64,000 nt of DNA from Craspedostauros australis (taxonomy: Eukaryota; Bacillariophyta; Bacillariophyceae; Mastogloiales; Achnanthaceae), in the NCBI GenBank assembly GCA_026770025.1, contig JAMXDE010000013.1, positions 992,001-1,056,000 of the forward strand, read 5' to 3'. This document shows positions 32,415 through 42,689 of the stretch, piece after piece. Below the pieces are notes generated by a model. That model was given only the letters and a program-made list of their open reading frames with translations, searched no databases and was not told the DNA's origin. The first letter of the stretch is position 1. Each line of letters starts with the position of its first letter. The position numbers and the translations under genes were made by a program.

Positions 32415-33102
32415 GGATGGGTGAGAGATGTGGTTTTGTCGTCGAAGCGGCAATGGATTGGGGAGTGAAGCGTGGAAGATTGACTGAGAGCTACTTGGAA
32501 CACGGCTGTGTCGCACCAGCCTCTTGAGATACTACACCGTGGAGAGTGCCATTGCTCGTATTGTACATGTTATACCTCACACTGCTTCCGTCACGACAAA
32601 GCAAACTGTGAGAATTCCAGAGTCTCGATTCCTTCTGTCAATACGGGAATGCGGGTCACGAGTTCCGATCCAGGTAACAATCTCACAAAATTCAACGCCT
32701 GTTTTGTTTTCGTTTCGTTTGTCTCCCGCCGAGACACCCAACAATGACATCACGAACGCTGTGGCGCTGGCGCACAACAATCATCGTTGCAATACTCCAA
32801 CTGTACTTCGCAGCGGTAGAGAGCTTTGATTGCCGCTAACATTTTGGAAAGAATACTCCGGGAGCAAACGAAGGCGCTCTACCGAATTCCGTAGGTCTCT
32901 GACACCCCCACCAGCGCTTCTGTTCACAAAACATAGGCGCTTGCTCCACCTACGCAACACTTCCATAATCAAAACCTTGCAATCACACTCGACCGACCGA
33001 CGATCAGCAACCCGCTGAGAACGCACTGGCGGAGACTAACAAGGCACAATACGCCCACTGCATTGAGTGACAGAGGACGGTACCAACAGATCTTGAGACA
33101 GA
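32415..33102. other. Intergenic region between GT61 genes 1 and 2
   Basis: 688 bp with no gene, relic or repeat recognised. It presumably holds the 3' UTR of gene 1 and the promoter of gene 2. Confidence 0.4.
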
Positions 33103-34512
33103 ATGTCATCGTCCGAGGCTACGCCCGTTGCCCCGCGCTGCTGGAGAAGCCACCATCCCTTCTTGTTCACCGTTGTCGCAACCCTATGGTTCATGAATTT
33201 GCGTCGTGACTTGACTGTTTTGCACACAGTTCCCATCAACGCCAATGATGCGGTGGAGCCGGACACCAGCGATGCAACTCTGCAAATCCATGACTTACCG
33301 ATACGGAATCGCAACATTATGAATTTCCCACACTTCATGGTGCAACGGCAAGTGCACGACGATGGAGTATCACAGTGCGACATCCAAAATGCTACCATGC
33401 TGCACACCTTCAACTTCACGAATCACCCCAGATCCTACCCAAAGGAAGAAATGTTCGAAAGCTACTTCGGCGATCTCGCACAAGCATGGGATGAAAACGA
33501 TAGCGTGGCAATGCGCGTGGACACGGACGTAGACGGTGACATTGCCGGGGAGTTGCTGGGACCTCCTCGTGCACCAGCCAACCCAATCCACACAGTCGTG
33601 TGCACCTTCACAGACTACCGATACATGCACCATTTCCCACACCAGATGGAGACCATCTACAGATGCTGGTCCTTGTGGAGGCACTTTCCGAAGGCGAGGC
33701 ACGTCTTCCTCATCCGACCGGCAAAGTACGACACGTTTGTGTCTGGATCTGCGTTCAGCAAAGGCATGATGAACATTCTGAAGCAAAACAACGTCTCAGT
33801 CCTTGCGGAAAGGTTTGAAGAGTATCAACAGCATTCAGACACGCCGGACAAGCAGGGGCTGATCGTTGCCGTCGCCAAGAAAGACTGGGAGTTCAAGACA
33901 GCACGCGCCGACGACATGGCCAGTTTGCGGCGCAGTACGTTGCGTGTGCTCGGGTTGGACCGATACCACGACCGGGCCTGTGGGATCGAACCCCCGACGA
34001 ATGGAACGCATGAGAGCAAACGAATGGAGGTCCCACGTATCGCGATCATCAATCGCAGAGGCAGGAGAACCATGCTGGGCGCGCAAAATGTATCCAGTAT
34101 TCTGCAGGCTGAATTGAGCTTGCCGTACACACCGCCCGTGTTCTACCTCGAATCGCTGTCGTTCAAACAGCAGGTGGTGGCATTCCACAACGTCGACATA
34201 TTGCTGACACCGCATGGCGCACAGCTGACGTCAATTCCTTTCCTTCCACGGTGCAGCTCGGTGATTGAAGTATTCCCGTACGGCTATGGACTCGTGGACT
34301 ACTTCGGAGCGCTGGCCGCGATATCTGGCGTCCATCACTCCTACATCTACCTCGGTGCCAATATGGTGTCGGAAACTCGGAGCGCGTCATCTCCGGATGA
34401 GCAAAAGGTTGCGCGTAGAGCTTCTGTGTGTGCACCAGCCCATCGCATGGTGGAAGCCGTCCACACACAGATCCAACAATGGAATCGGTGTTGCGAATCG
34501 CAGCATCGCTGA
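33103..34512 (+). CDS. GT61-family glycosyltransferase 2
   Basis: A 469-residue protein with start ATG at 33103. A hydrophobic FLFTVVATLWFMNL anchor lies at about residues 21-34. It has the array blocks NIMNFPHFMVQRQV, HFPHQMETIYRCWSLWRHFP, RIAIINRRGRR, the GT61 motif DILLTPHGAQLTSIPF, SSVIEVFPYGYG and a C-terminal QQWNRCCES. It is the most diverged intact member near its N-terminus: the WPTDP block is replaced by RQVHDD. Its 3' flank shares a GGAATCCAGT stretch with the region after gene 3, consistent with tandem duplication of units including UTRs. Activity is likely intact, as all blocks are present. Confidence 0.87.
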   Translation: MSSSEATPVAPRCWRSHHPFLFTVVATLWFMNLRRDLTVLHTVPINANDAVEPDTSDATLQIHDLPIRNRNIMNFPHFMVQRQVHDDGVSQCDIQNATMLHTFNFTNHPRSYPKEEMFESYFGDLAQAWDENDSVAMRVDTDVDGDIAGELLGPPRAPANPIHTVVCTFTDYRYMHHFPHQMETIYRCWSLWRHFPKARHVFLIRPAKYDTFVSGSAFSKGMMNILKQNNVSVLAERFEEYQQHSDTPDKQGLIVAVAKKDWEFKTARADDMASLRRSTLRVLGLDRYHDRACGIEPPTNGTHESKRMEVPRIAIINRRGRRTMLGAQNVSSILQAELSLPYTPPVFYLESLSFKQQVVAFHNVDILLTPHGAQLTSIPFLPRCSSVIEVFPYGYGLVDYFGALAAISGVHHSYIYLGANMVSETRSASSPDEQKVARRASVCAPAHRMVEAVHTQIQQWNRCCESQHR

Positions 34513-34954
34513 GTCGGTCGAGAAGCGAGGAAGGATCTGCCAACTAGGGAATCCAGTAATGATGGTTGTTTTCGCTCTGAAGTTCGAACCATTCTTCCAC
34601 CCGTTTCCACCAAACGATTATTTCTGGCCTGTTTCGGAGATTCGTCTGCAAAATTCCCAATGTTGGTGGCTTTTTGTGTGTTGCGACGAGAAAATAGGCA
34701 AAACACATTGGAGAATAAGCCATTTTATGAAAACAGGTGAATAATGTCACCCGATTGGGATGTACCATGACACGCACTTCTTCCCGTCATTTGCTGCATC
34801 GCGTGTCGGCCAGTACACCCCACAGAGTGTGAGTAAAAAGGAGTGCCAGGAACCTCGCAGCGCCAACGGCGGTGCGTTGGGTGCGAAACGAAGACAAAGC
34901 AACGTGGATGCAATCATCCTCGCACCATGCATGCATCGTTTCCACCCACCGTAT

Positions 34955-34995
<41 letters not shown>

Positions 34996-35142
34996 CCAAC
35001 AGCAACACCAACATCGCATCTGATTCCGCTTGCCCAAGGTCGTGGCCTTCTCTTCGCGACAACCATTCACTTGACGGCTACCATCTCCAACCGTCGACAG
35101 TGTGCGAGTACGAGTAGCCGGTCTTCAGGCGTTGAAGCCAGC
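34513..35142. other. Intergenic/5' UTR region with CAG repeat
   Basis: Eleven perfect CAG units at 34958-34990 are followed by CAACACCAACAGC imperfect units. The frame through them connects to GT61 gene 3 and would encode polyalanine, but the conserved protein begins at 35143, so the repeat is most likely untranslated. Confidence 0.5.
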
Positions 35143-36570
35143 ATGGAGCCGCCCCCAGTCACAACGATCGTCGCCACGTCTTGTGCCATCAACAGGAGGA
35201 ACGGGACGATCATGTCCATGCTTGCCCTCGCGGGTGCCTTTGCTTTCCTACAAACGTCACTCTCTTTCAGGCAAGCAAAGTCCCTCACACACTCAGGCAT
35301 TGTGGAGTCCGAATACTTGGACGACTACGCTCTCCCCAATCCAAGCCCAGTCACATCGTCCCAGCGAGAGCACAACATCACGGAATTTCCGCAATTCATG
35401 TTGCAATGGCCGACTGATCCGTTGCAACCAAACGAATGCGATATTTTGAATACGACATTGCCGTACGTTTACAACGTCACCGACTACCCTGCATCACACC
35501 CAATAGACCAAATGTTCGATGTGGATCACGGGGAACTCAACGATGCATGGAAGGAAGAAAATGACAGCCGCATGGGTGCGTTAGAACGAGGAGCCGTAGC
35601 TCCCACCAACCGAATCAAAACAGTCGGATGCAGCTTCACGAACTACAACAACGTCCACCACTTCCCCCATCAGATGGAAGTCATCTATCGATGCTGGTCG
35701 CTGTGGAGGCACTTTCCGCATGCCGAACGCCTCTTCTTCATCCGTCCGAAAATGTTTCGCAAGTTCTTTCTCACCTCTTCCTTCAGCAGAGGCATGCACA
35801 AAGTGCTGCAGGCAAACAATATCTCGATCATGCACCAGACGGCCCGTTCTTACAAGGATGAGAATAGGCATCGTCATCAGGCTCTGCTCATGGTCTTTGT
35901 GCTTCAAAATATTCGATTTGAAACCAATCGCGATGACGACATGGACAACCTGAGGCAAAGCGCCTTGCCCGCGCTCGGGTTGCATCGGTATGTCGATCAA
36001 TATTGCGGAAGGACGGATCCCACGGAGGAGAAACACAGGTCGATGACAATACACAACGAGGAAGGCAACGATAACACGAGAATCGAGCTGCCCCGCATTG
36101 TGATCGTGAATCGCAAAACCCGAAGGCAACTGTTAGGTGCCCACAACATGTCAAGCATTCTTCAGGACGAATTGAAGCTGCCATACAAACCACCAGTTCT
36201 CTATTTCGAGACTCTGTCATTCGAGGAGCAGGTGGAGGCATTCAACAACGCCGACATTTTGCTTTCGCCTCACGGAGCTCATCTCACCGGCATTCCGTTC
36301 ATGCAGCGTTGCAGCTCAGTGATTGAGGTATTCCCACATGGCTACGGCGGCGTGGATTACTTCGGTTCTCTGTCCGCGATCTCCGGTGTGAATCATACCT
36401 ACATCTACCTCGGAATGGACAGGATCGCCGAGACCAAGAATATGTCATCGCACAAAGATGCAGAAACTGCACGCAGTGCTTCTTTGTGTGCGCCAGCTCA
36501 TAGCATGGTCGAAGCTGTCAAAATCCAGATCGAGCGTTGGAATAGCTGTTGCGAATCGCAGCATCCTTGA
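35143..36570 (+). CDS. GT61-family glycosyltransferase 3
   Basis: A 475-residue type II protein. The ATG at 35143 (GCC AGC ATG G) is chosen because the anchor and conserved blocks follow at the usual distance; an open extension upstream encodes only low-complexity sequence. INRRNGTIMSMLALAGAFAF contains the anchor and matches the N-terminus of the pseudogene at 40870. Conserved blocks are NITEFPQFMLQWPTDP, HHFPHQMEVIYRCWSLWRHFP, RIVIVNRKTRRQLLGAHN, the GT61 motif DILLSPHGAHLTGIPF, and SSVIEVFPHGYGG. From about 35940 to 36447 the DNA is almost identical to gene 5 at about 45175-45680, while the N-terminal halves are unlike each other. Confidence 0.87.
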   Translation: MEPPPVTTIVATSCAINRRNGTIMSMLALAGAFAFLQTSLSFRQAKSLTHSGIVESEYLDDYALPNPSPVTSSQREHNITEFPQFMLQWPTDPLQPNECDILNTTLPYVYNVTDYPASHPIDQMFDVDHGELNDAWKEENDSRMGALERGAVAPTNRIKTVGCSFTNYNNVHHFPHQMEVIYRCWSLWRHFPHAERLFFIRPKMFRKFFLTSSFSRGMHKVLQANNISIMHQTARSYKDENRHRHQALLMVFVLQNIRFETNRDDDMDNLRQSALPALGLHRYVDQYCGRTDPTEEKHRSMTIHNEEGNDNTRIELPRIVIVNRKTRRQLLGAHNMSSILQDELKLPYKPPVLYFETLSFEEQVEAFNNADILLSPHGAHLTGIPFMQRCSSVIEVFPHGYGGVDYFGSLSAISGVNHTYIYLGMDRIAETKNMSSHKDAETARSASLCAPAHSMVEAVKIQIERWNSCCESQHP

Positions 36571-36898
36571 GTCGGTCGAAAAGTGAGGGAGGGCCTGCCA
36601 GCTTGAAGGAATCCAGTGATAGCAGTTGAGAATACAGTAGAGTGTACTGATGAAACTAAGAATATGATTGCATGCCCATACCCATGTGTTAGTCGGTGAA
36701 TGGTCTTGGTATGGCACCATCGATTAGATGAGGTACGGCACCAGAATAATAATACCTGATTGTTGTTGTTGCAATCTCTAGCTTTGTTCTTGTTTTCTGT
36801 AGGTTCCAGATTGGGACTCCCAGCCAGTCCCCCAAGAATGAAAACGCATTGGAGACATGGTTGTTCGTTCCCAAAGTTCGATCTTCTCTGCAAGAACC
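36571..36898. other. 3' flank of GT61 gene 3
   Basis: It is similar in part to the 3' flank of gene 2 (GGAATCCAGT). It ends at the CAAG duplication of element C. No gene is seen. Confidence 0.45.
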
Positions 36899-36928
36899 CA
36901 AGTGCCTCAAAGAGCCGGACCCCAAAAA

Positions 36929-36958
36929 TTGGTTACAATTGGTTACAATTGGTTACAG
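36929..36958 (+). repeat. Left subterminal TTGGTTACA array of element C
   Basis: Three head-to-tail 10-bp units, TTGGTTACAA twice then TTGGTTACAG. Two further units lie at 37176 and 37186. Confidence 0.9.
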
Positions 36959-37615
36959 ATTTTGGATCCAATTTTCCCGATCTCAGACTTAAAGTTATAG
37001 ACACTCAATCGAACATCTCTTTGCATCTATCTAAACTTAAGACTCAGGGCTATCCAGGAAAGCAATAACATTATCTTGTTGTTACTACCATCTTGTCGAT
37101 CTTTATCTGTTTGTTGACCCCCTTGGTGTGGTTTTTCCATCGGACGACGGACAGACTGGATTTTTTTGGATCTCATTGGTTACAGTTGGTTACACGTAGA
37201 ATTCTACAGGAGTCCGGTAGGATCATGCCTCTTTTGTTCGAGAAATTCGACTCTCCATCTTTGAAGTCTCCGGACTTAGCGGTCTTTGGCTCAATCTGTA
37301 CAATAGATATCATTTAAGAATCCTCTCTCCGAGGCGGTCACAACCATATGGTCTATATTGTGTTTGAGTGCGATGGTATGGAGGTATGCTTGCGTTTAGT
37401 GCTCCCATGGAGATCGGAATGATATTTGACCACTCGGATCCGCACTCGGAAGCACGACTGAAGATGATTTTCGTTTTCGCGCCATCATGACGTCACGAGC
37501 AGGATGCACTGCCACGGCTCCGATGATGGCAACAACATCAGGTGTAGTGTCAACCCTTCCCTTGCTTGATCGGCCTCATCATGCTCCCTATCTGCTCTAC
37601 ATCGAATAGCGCACC

Positions 37616-40151
37616 ATGAAGATCCGCCCTGGAAGCCACGTATCTAGTCCCTGCGGACCTCTTGTGACCTCTGCAAACAGCAAGGGCAAGGTCCGAAGCG
37701 TCCTGTACGGTGTCGTCCTTAAGTCCCTCCCCAAGAATCACTGGGTTGTGCACTGGCGTTCCATCAATGCAGTGTGTCAACATGCAGGGACCAAGCTCAC
37801 CCTCCTGGACAAGACGCGAGTCGAATTGGACAGCAGCTGTGTCGAGGAGCTCATCCGCACGCAGAGTGTTGGGAAAGGATCAGCTGATCTAGACAAACTG
37901 TACAAGACTTCGCGATACCACAAGCTCTGTCACACCACATCAACGCTCAGTGACGTGTCTTATTCGCAACCTGCCAATGTCTCATCCCCTCCTAACAGCA
38001 CATCAGCCAGCCATGGCGCAGACATGGACGTCTCCAACCTCTACACGGATGGATCTGCGCCAGGAATCTCGATTTGCGCCGACGATGATGCAACAGGTGA
38101 CCTGCATTCAACCTTTGACCCGAGCACAGGCGATTTGCTCGCGGGTGATGAATTGGACTACGTCATGCTACGCGAACAAGAGCCAGCAGGATACTCACAC
38201 ATGGAGGAGAAGAATGAATTGATGAATACTACAGTCACAGTTGGCAAGCAGAAGCATGCAGTGTCATGGACAGTAGTTGATGACAATTATATTCAACACC
38301 GTGACGACGAGCCTCAAACCAAGCTTGGTGTGGCAGGTTTTGACTTCGGCAAAAAATGTTTGCGAGATGACACCAACCGTGACCGCATCAACCTGCTGGG
38401 ACTGGTGCAACATCTGTGGCCAGGTGATTGGAAGCGACAAATTGACGCTCTCAACAGGCGAATCAATGCAGGTGTAATTGATGTTGGTGGCCGTCGCAAC
38501 GAACAACCTGTATCAGAGCGCGAATTGTGGGTGTTTTTTTGGAATCATGCTTGTTGGCAAGCTGGATTCCACCACGAAGCTCTGGGGCGACCGGATGAGT
38601 GAAGGCTTCTGTGACGTAAGAGATCTCACGAAGCACATGCCTTTCCACCGATTCAAACACATCCGCGAACACTTCATTCCTTACCTGTTCTCTGACCCGG
38701 CCAGGCAACACAGCGACAAGTGGTGGCAAATTCAACCTGGGGTGGAGTTATTCAACAAACGTCGTTGTGACACGATCATTCCGGGTCAGGTAAAAGTCAT
38801 GGACGAAAGCATGACTGCGTATAAGCCTCGTCTGACACCCACTGGAAACCTTCCGCATCTGACGCACATTCCGCGCAAGCCGGAACCACTTGGGGTGGAG
38901 TTTAAAACCGTTGCTGATGGCGAAACCGGTATCATGCTTCATTTGGAGATTCAACGCGGAAAGCGAGAGATGGACCTGGCCGATCACGTGAGAGATTGCG
39001 GGAAAGCAACTGTTGCCTGTTCTCTGCGCATGGCTCTGGCGACGCATGACATGGGTCGAAACAACATTCACATCGACACGTCAGAGTTTTCCTTCCCAAG
39101 AAGCATTTTCATTGGAGATTCATGGTTCGCCTCTGTGCAGACGTGCTCGGAGATCGCTGTGAAGGCGAATTCTGGATTCATTGGAATCATCAAAACTTCG
39201 TCCGCCGGCTTCCCTCTCAAGTTTCTCCAAGAAAAGATGAGCGATTGGCCCTCCGGAACACAGCTGCTTCTGAAACGCAACCGTGACGATGGGGATGTTG
39301 ATCGTGATGATACCACAACAGAAATATACGCCCTGGGATACAAGTACTCGCGCAATTCAGTGATTCCATTTGTGTTCTCCTCTGGATCAGGACATTTGGG
39401 GGCATCCACACCCTACATCGCAAGATGGATCGACGACGAACGCAGGCATCGAACGAAGGAGGTTCCACGACCCAAGGTGGCGAGTAAGTATTTTGGTGCA
39501 TGCAATGCTGTGGACACGCACAATCATGTTCGCCAAGATGTGTTGGGACTCGAGAGGATCTGGGTGACAAAGGACGGGTATTTCCGCCTGGTGACAACTT
39601 TGTTCGCCCTCACTGTCGTGGATGCAATGAAGGCGTACACGTATCATCTCGGTTCTCGCCACAGGCACAAACAGGTTACACTGCGAACCTTCATCAACAT
39701 GCTCGCGCAGGACATGATCTGCAACGACGAACATGACACGCCGCGGTGTCTGGAAACCACATCTATTCTGCCACAAGGGCACGCTTGCAATAACGTGGAC
39801 GATGGGGCGAAAGCATCCAACGAGCCAAATGACAGCGCGACCAACAACAACAGCCAACCACAACAGCAACAGAAACAATCACCTCACCGAATCGGCCATC
39901 ACCACCTGGTGAAAGCACGGAAGCAGCTATCAAATGTCTATAAGGACACCAATGGGCGCTTGAAGCAAGGTCAGAGATCGGCACGAGGAAGATGTGTCAT
40001 CTGCAAGAAGGTTGTCTGCTTCGTATGTGAGCATTGCCCATCATCTGCGCCTGAAACGCTCGTGTGGTGCTGCCCAGCAGTCCCAAAAAAAAGTGACACC
40101 CGCACATGCTTCCACACACATGCCACGAGCGACGAGGGAAATTCACACTAA
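37616..40151 (+). pseudogene. piggyBac-like transposase with a single-base frameshift
   Basis: Two overlapping frames form one DDE_Tnp_1_7 protein. Frame 1 (37616-38602) holds an N-terminal domain and ends its homology at ERELWVFF. Frame 2 carries on from GIMLVGKLD with the piggyBac core to 40151. The shift falls in a run of seven T at 38534-38540; one T fewer would restore the frame. Catalytic aspartates are visible in VKVMDESM (near 38801), FIGDSWFAS (near 39118) and NAVDTHNH (near 39512), followed by TLFALTVVDAMKAY, typical of piggyBac. The C-terminal CVICKKVVCFVCEHC region is the family's cysteine-rich end. There is no other stop or shift, so the lesion is recent or an assembly error in a homopolymer. 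Confidence 0.85.
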
Positions 40152-40595
40152 TCAACAAATACACTTACATACAATACGATCTGTGTGCGTGTGGAGAGGG
40201 CATCAATTGATTGATTTGACTGTGCTGTTGTCTCTCGCCAAGGGTGTTGGCGATTCGTCGTGAACGAAATTGTGAGGAGGGGAAGCGAAGATGATGTGTG
40301 TGACGATTCCAAACGTGCCTGTGGTGCCCAAACACGTCTCGAATACCCAACTGCATTCGTGAATGATGGGGGTGCTTGACGTATCGTGTCATTGCTCGCC
40401 GAGAAAGAGAGCGACAGACACCAAACTTTAGGATTGTATATATAAACTATATAATATGCTACAATATAAATACGAGTACAGGAACACGCACACGAGCTAA
40501 GTCCGGAGAGTTTAACTTTGGATGATGCTGTTTTTGGCCTTTTTTTGTTCGGGACTTGCGTAGAACGTGTACCACGATCTACACGACATTTTTCT

Positions 40596-40628
40596 TGTAA
40601 CCAACTGTAACCAAAAAAATTGGTTACA
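40596..40628 (-). repeat. Right subterminal TTGGTTACA units of element C
   Basis: Two inverted units (40596 and 40606) and one direct unit (40620), next to the right TIR. Confidence 0.85.
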
Positions 40629-41204
40629 GCCGGCTCTTTGAGGCACAAGGCCGAATTTTTCACGAAAAATTACGGTTGTAACGCGTTGAGACTGCACGGC
40701 AAACACCAAATGGAGACTGGCCAATCGATGCAGACCACACTCGCATGCACCATAATGTTGAGTATTGTACGATCCTGTTGCCACACCCGCAGCCAACCAT
40801 TCATACATCCAATGCCTGGGAGCTCCAACCAACCGTAAACAGCTGTCGGTCTCGGAACATTGAGGCAACATGGAGCTCTTCTCAGCAACGCCGATCAACG
40901 CCGCTCAGGATACAACCAACAGGAGGAACGGAAAGAATCTGTTCATGCTTGCTCTCGTTGGTGCCGTTGCCGTTGTCAACTTGGTCGCCTCTTCTCGGCA
41001 AATCAAGTCTTTGGGATACTTAAGCAACGTGGAATCTGAATACTGGGACGTTGACACCGCCGTCAATTCAAGCATAGTCGATTCGCCTCGGTGGCCAAGC
41101 AACATCACATAATTCCCGCAGTTTATGCTGCGATGGCCGACTGATCCCTTCGAACCCAACGAGTGCAACATCCTGGATCCCAACATCACGCACATTTTCC
41201 ATAT

Positions 41205-41833
41205 CCATAATGACGTTTTTCTTGCGTCCGGACGCAAATTGGGCCAATTTGCGTGGGGACGCAAATGCAAGCTCGCCGAAAATACCACTTGTACTACTTA
41301 AGTCCCATGTTCCTCCACGATGTCCCGTGTTGCAGAAAAAAAAAACGATTTCGGTCCGAAACCCGAAAGTGGGTTGTTTTTTTTTCTGACTCCTTCGAGT
41401 AACACATTTATTTGGCGATTTCAAAAAAAAAAACCTTGCGATGCAGCACGGCGTCATTGGTCATGTCTCGGGGGTTCCTTTCCGTGCGCCTGACCTGCTT
41501 TTCTGACGTCATGGGATCTGAGGTAATGAGCTTTTACTTTTCGATTTCGATGTCATCGACCACGATCCTGACAACAACACCAAAATCCTGGCAACGGTGT
41601 AACACAACAAGGAGGGTTGGGCACGAATCATGATTTTTGTTTGTTCAATTACCACAACTGCAGCGATTATTATAGAACTAAGACATGAGTCATGTCGTGA
41701 GTCGAGATGGCCAGCGAAAAAGGGTTTGAAAAAAAACGGCTTCTCATAAAGCGTATTTGGGCGAGTCCGTTGAGTCGCCGCTTGCGTCCGGACGCAAGCT
41801 ACGTAGGCCAGTACCAGGCCAAAATCATTATGG
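41205..41833 (+). mobile_element. MITE 1 (element B-related), 629 bp
   Basis: The ends are CCATAATGA and its inverse, with ATAT outside both (41201-41204, 41834-41837). Subterminal units are the perfect palindrome TTGCGTCCGGACGCAA at 41222 and 41782 and the variant TTGCGTGGGGACGCAA at 41249. There is no coding capacity. The interior is a close match to MITE 2. It is inserted in the GT61 pseudogene. Confidence 0.88.
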
Positions 41834-41942
41834 ATATCAACGACTACCGCAGCGTCTACGACATCCATGAAGTCTTCGGATCTTCCCACGGCGATCTCGA
41901 TGACGCATGGAACCAAAGCGGGCCGATAACAACCAGAGATAT

Positions 41943-42689
41943 CCATAATGAGGGTTTTCATGTCTGTGGAGACAAACTCTACGTAGCTTGTCTCCACAGG
42001 CAAATTGAAGTCTCAATTTGCCTCCACAGGCAAATCGACCCCCATTTGCCTGTGGAGACAAACGGAAGGTCGCCGAAAATGGCAACGTACTACTTAAGTC
42101 CCACATTCCTCCACGATGTCCCGTGTTGCAGAAAAAAAACCCGATTTCGGTCCGAAACCCGAAAGTGGGTTGTTTTTTTTTTCTGACTCCTTCGAGTAAC
42201 TCACTTATTTGGCGATTTCAAAAAAAAAAACGTCGCGATGCAGCACGGCGTCATTGGTCATGTCTCAGGGGTTCCTTTCCGTGCGCCTGTCTTGCTTTTC
42301 TGACGTCATGGGATCTAAGGTAATGAGCTTTTACTTTTTGATTTCGATGTCATCCACCACGCTCCTGACAACAACACCAAAATCCTGGCAACGGTGTAAC
42401 ACAACAAGGAGGGTGGAGCACGACGCATGATCATTGTTTGTTCAATTCCCACAACTGCAACGATTATGATAAATTTAAGGCATGAGGCATGTCGTGAGTC
42501 GACCTGGCCAGCGAAAAAGGGTTTGAAAAAAAAACGGCTTCTCGTAAAGCGTATTTGGGCTAGTCCGTTGAGTCGCAGTTTGTCTGTGGAGACAAATGGA
42601 CCCCAATTTGCCTGTGGAGACAAATTGCACCTCCAATTTGCCTGGGGAGACAAGCCACGTAGGCCAGTACCAGGCCGAAATCATTATGG
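41943..42689 (+). mobile_element. MITE 2 (element B-related), 747 bp
   Basis: It has the same CCATAATGA ends and ATAT flanks (41939-41942, 42690-42693) and the same interior as MITE 1. Its subterminal units are instead TTTGCCTGTGGAGACAAA-type: four on the left (41961-42062) and three on the right (42579-42653). It lies only 105 bp from MITE 1, in the same gene. Confidence 0.88.

Larger units (their letters stand above)
36903..40645 (+). mobile_element. Element C: piggyBac-type DNA transposon
   Basis: TGCCTCAAAGAGCCGG at 36903-36918 is inverted at 40630-40645. CAAG stands outside both ends (36899-36902 and 40646-40649). This is a 4-bp duplication, but not the TTAA expected for canonical piggyBac. 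TTGGTTACA repeats occur near both ends: five on the left and three on the right. Inside lies a piggyBac-like transposase broken by a one-base frameshift. The element sits between GT61 gene 3 and the GT61 pseudogene. Confidence 0.85.

Noticed and set aside
34843-35142. A longer N-terminus with polyalanine for GT61 gene 3
   Set aside because: Conserved anchor and blocks begin after the ATG at 35143; the upstream frame is low in complexity and lacks counterparts in the other array members.
36929-37194. TTGGTTACA repeats as telomeric or interstitial telomere sequence
   Set aside because: They occur only next to the inverted ends of element C in both orientations, as expected for transposon subterminal repeats.
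41961-42653. The TTTGCCTGTGGAGACAAA units as a CRISPR-like array
   Set aside because: Spacing and orientation are irregular, units lie at both ends of a MITE, and the context is eukaryotic.
41205-42689. The two MITEs as introner-like introns in a working GT61 gene
   Set aside because: No GT-AG pair sits at the element borders, and the gene has an in-frame TAA upstream at 41110.
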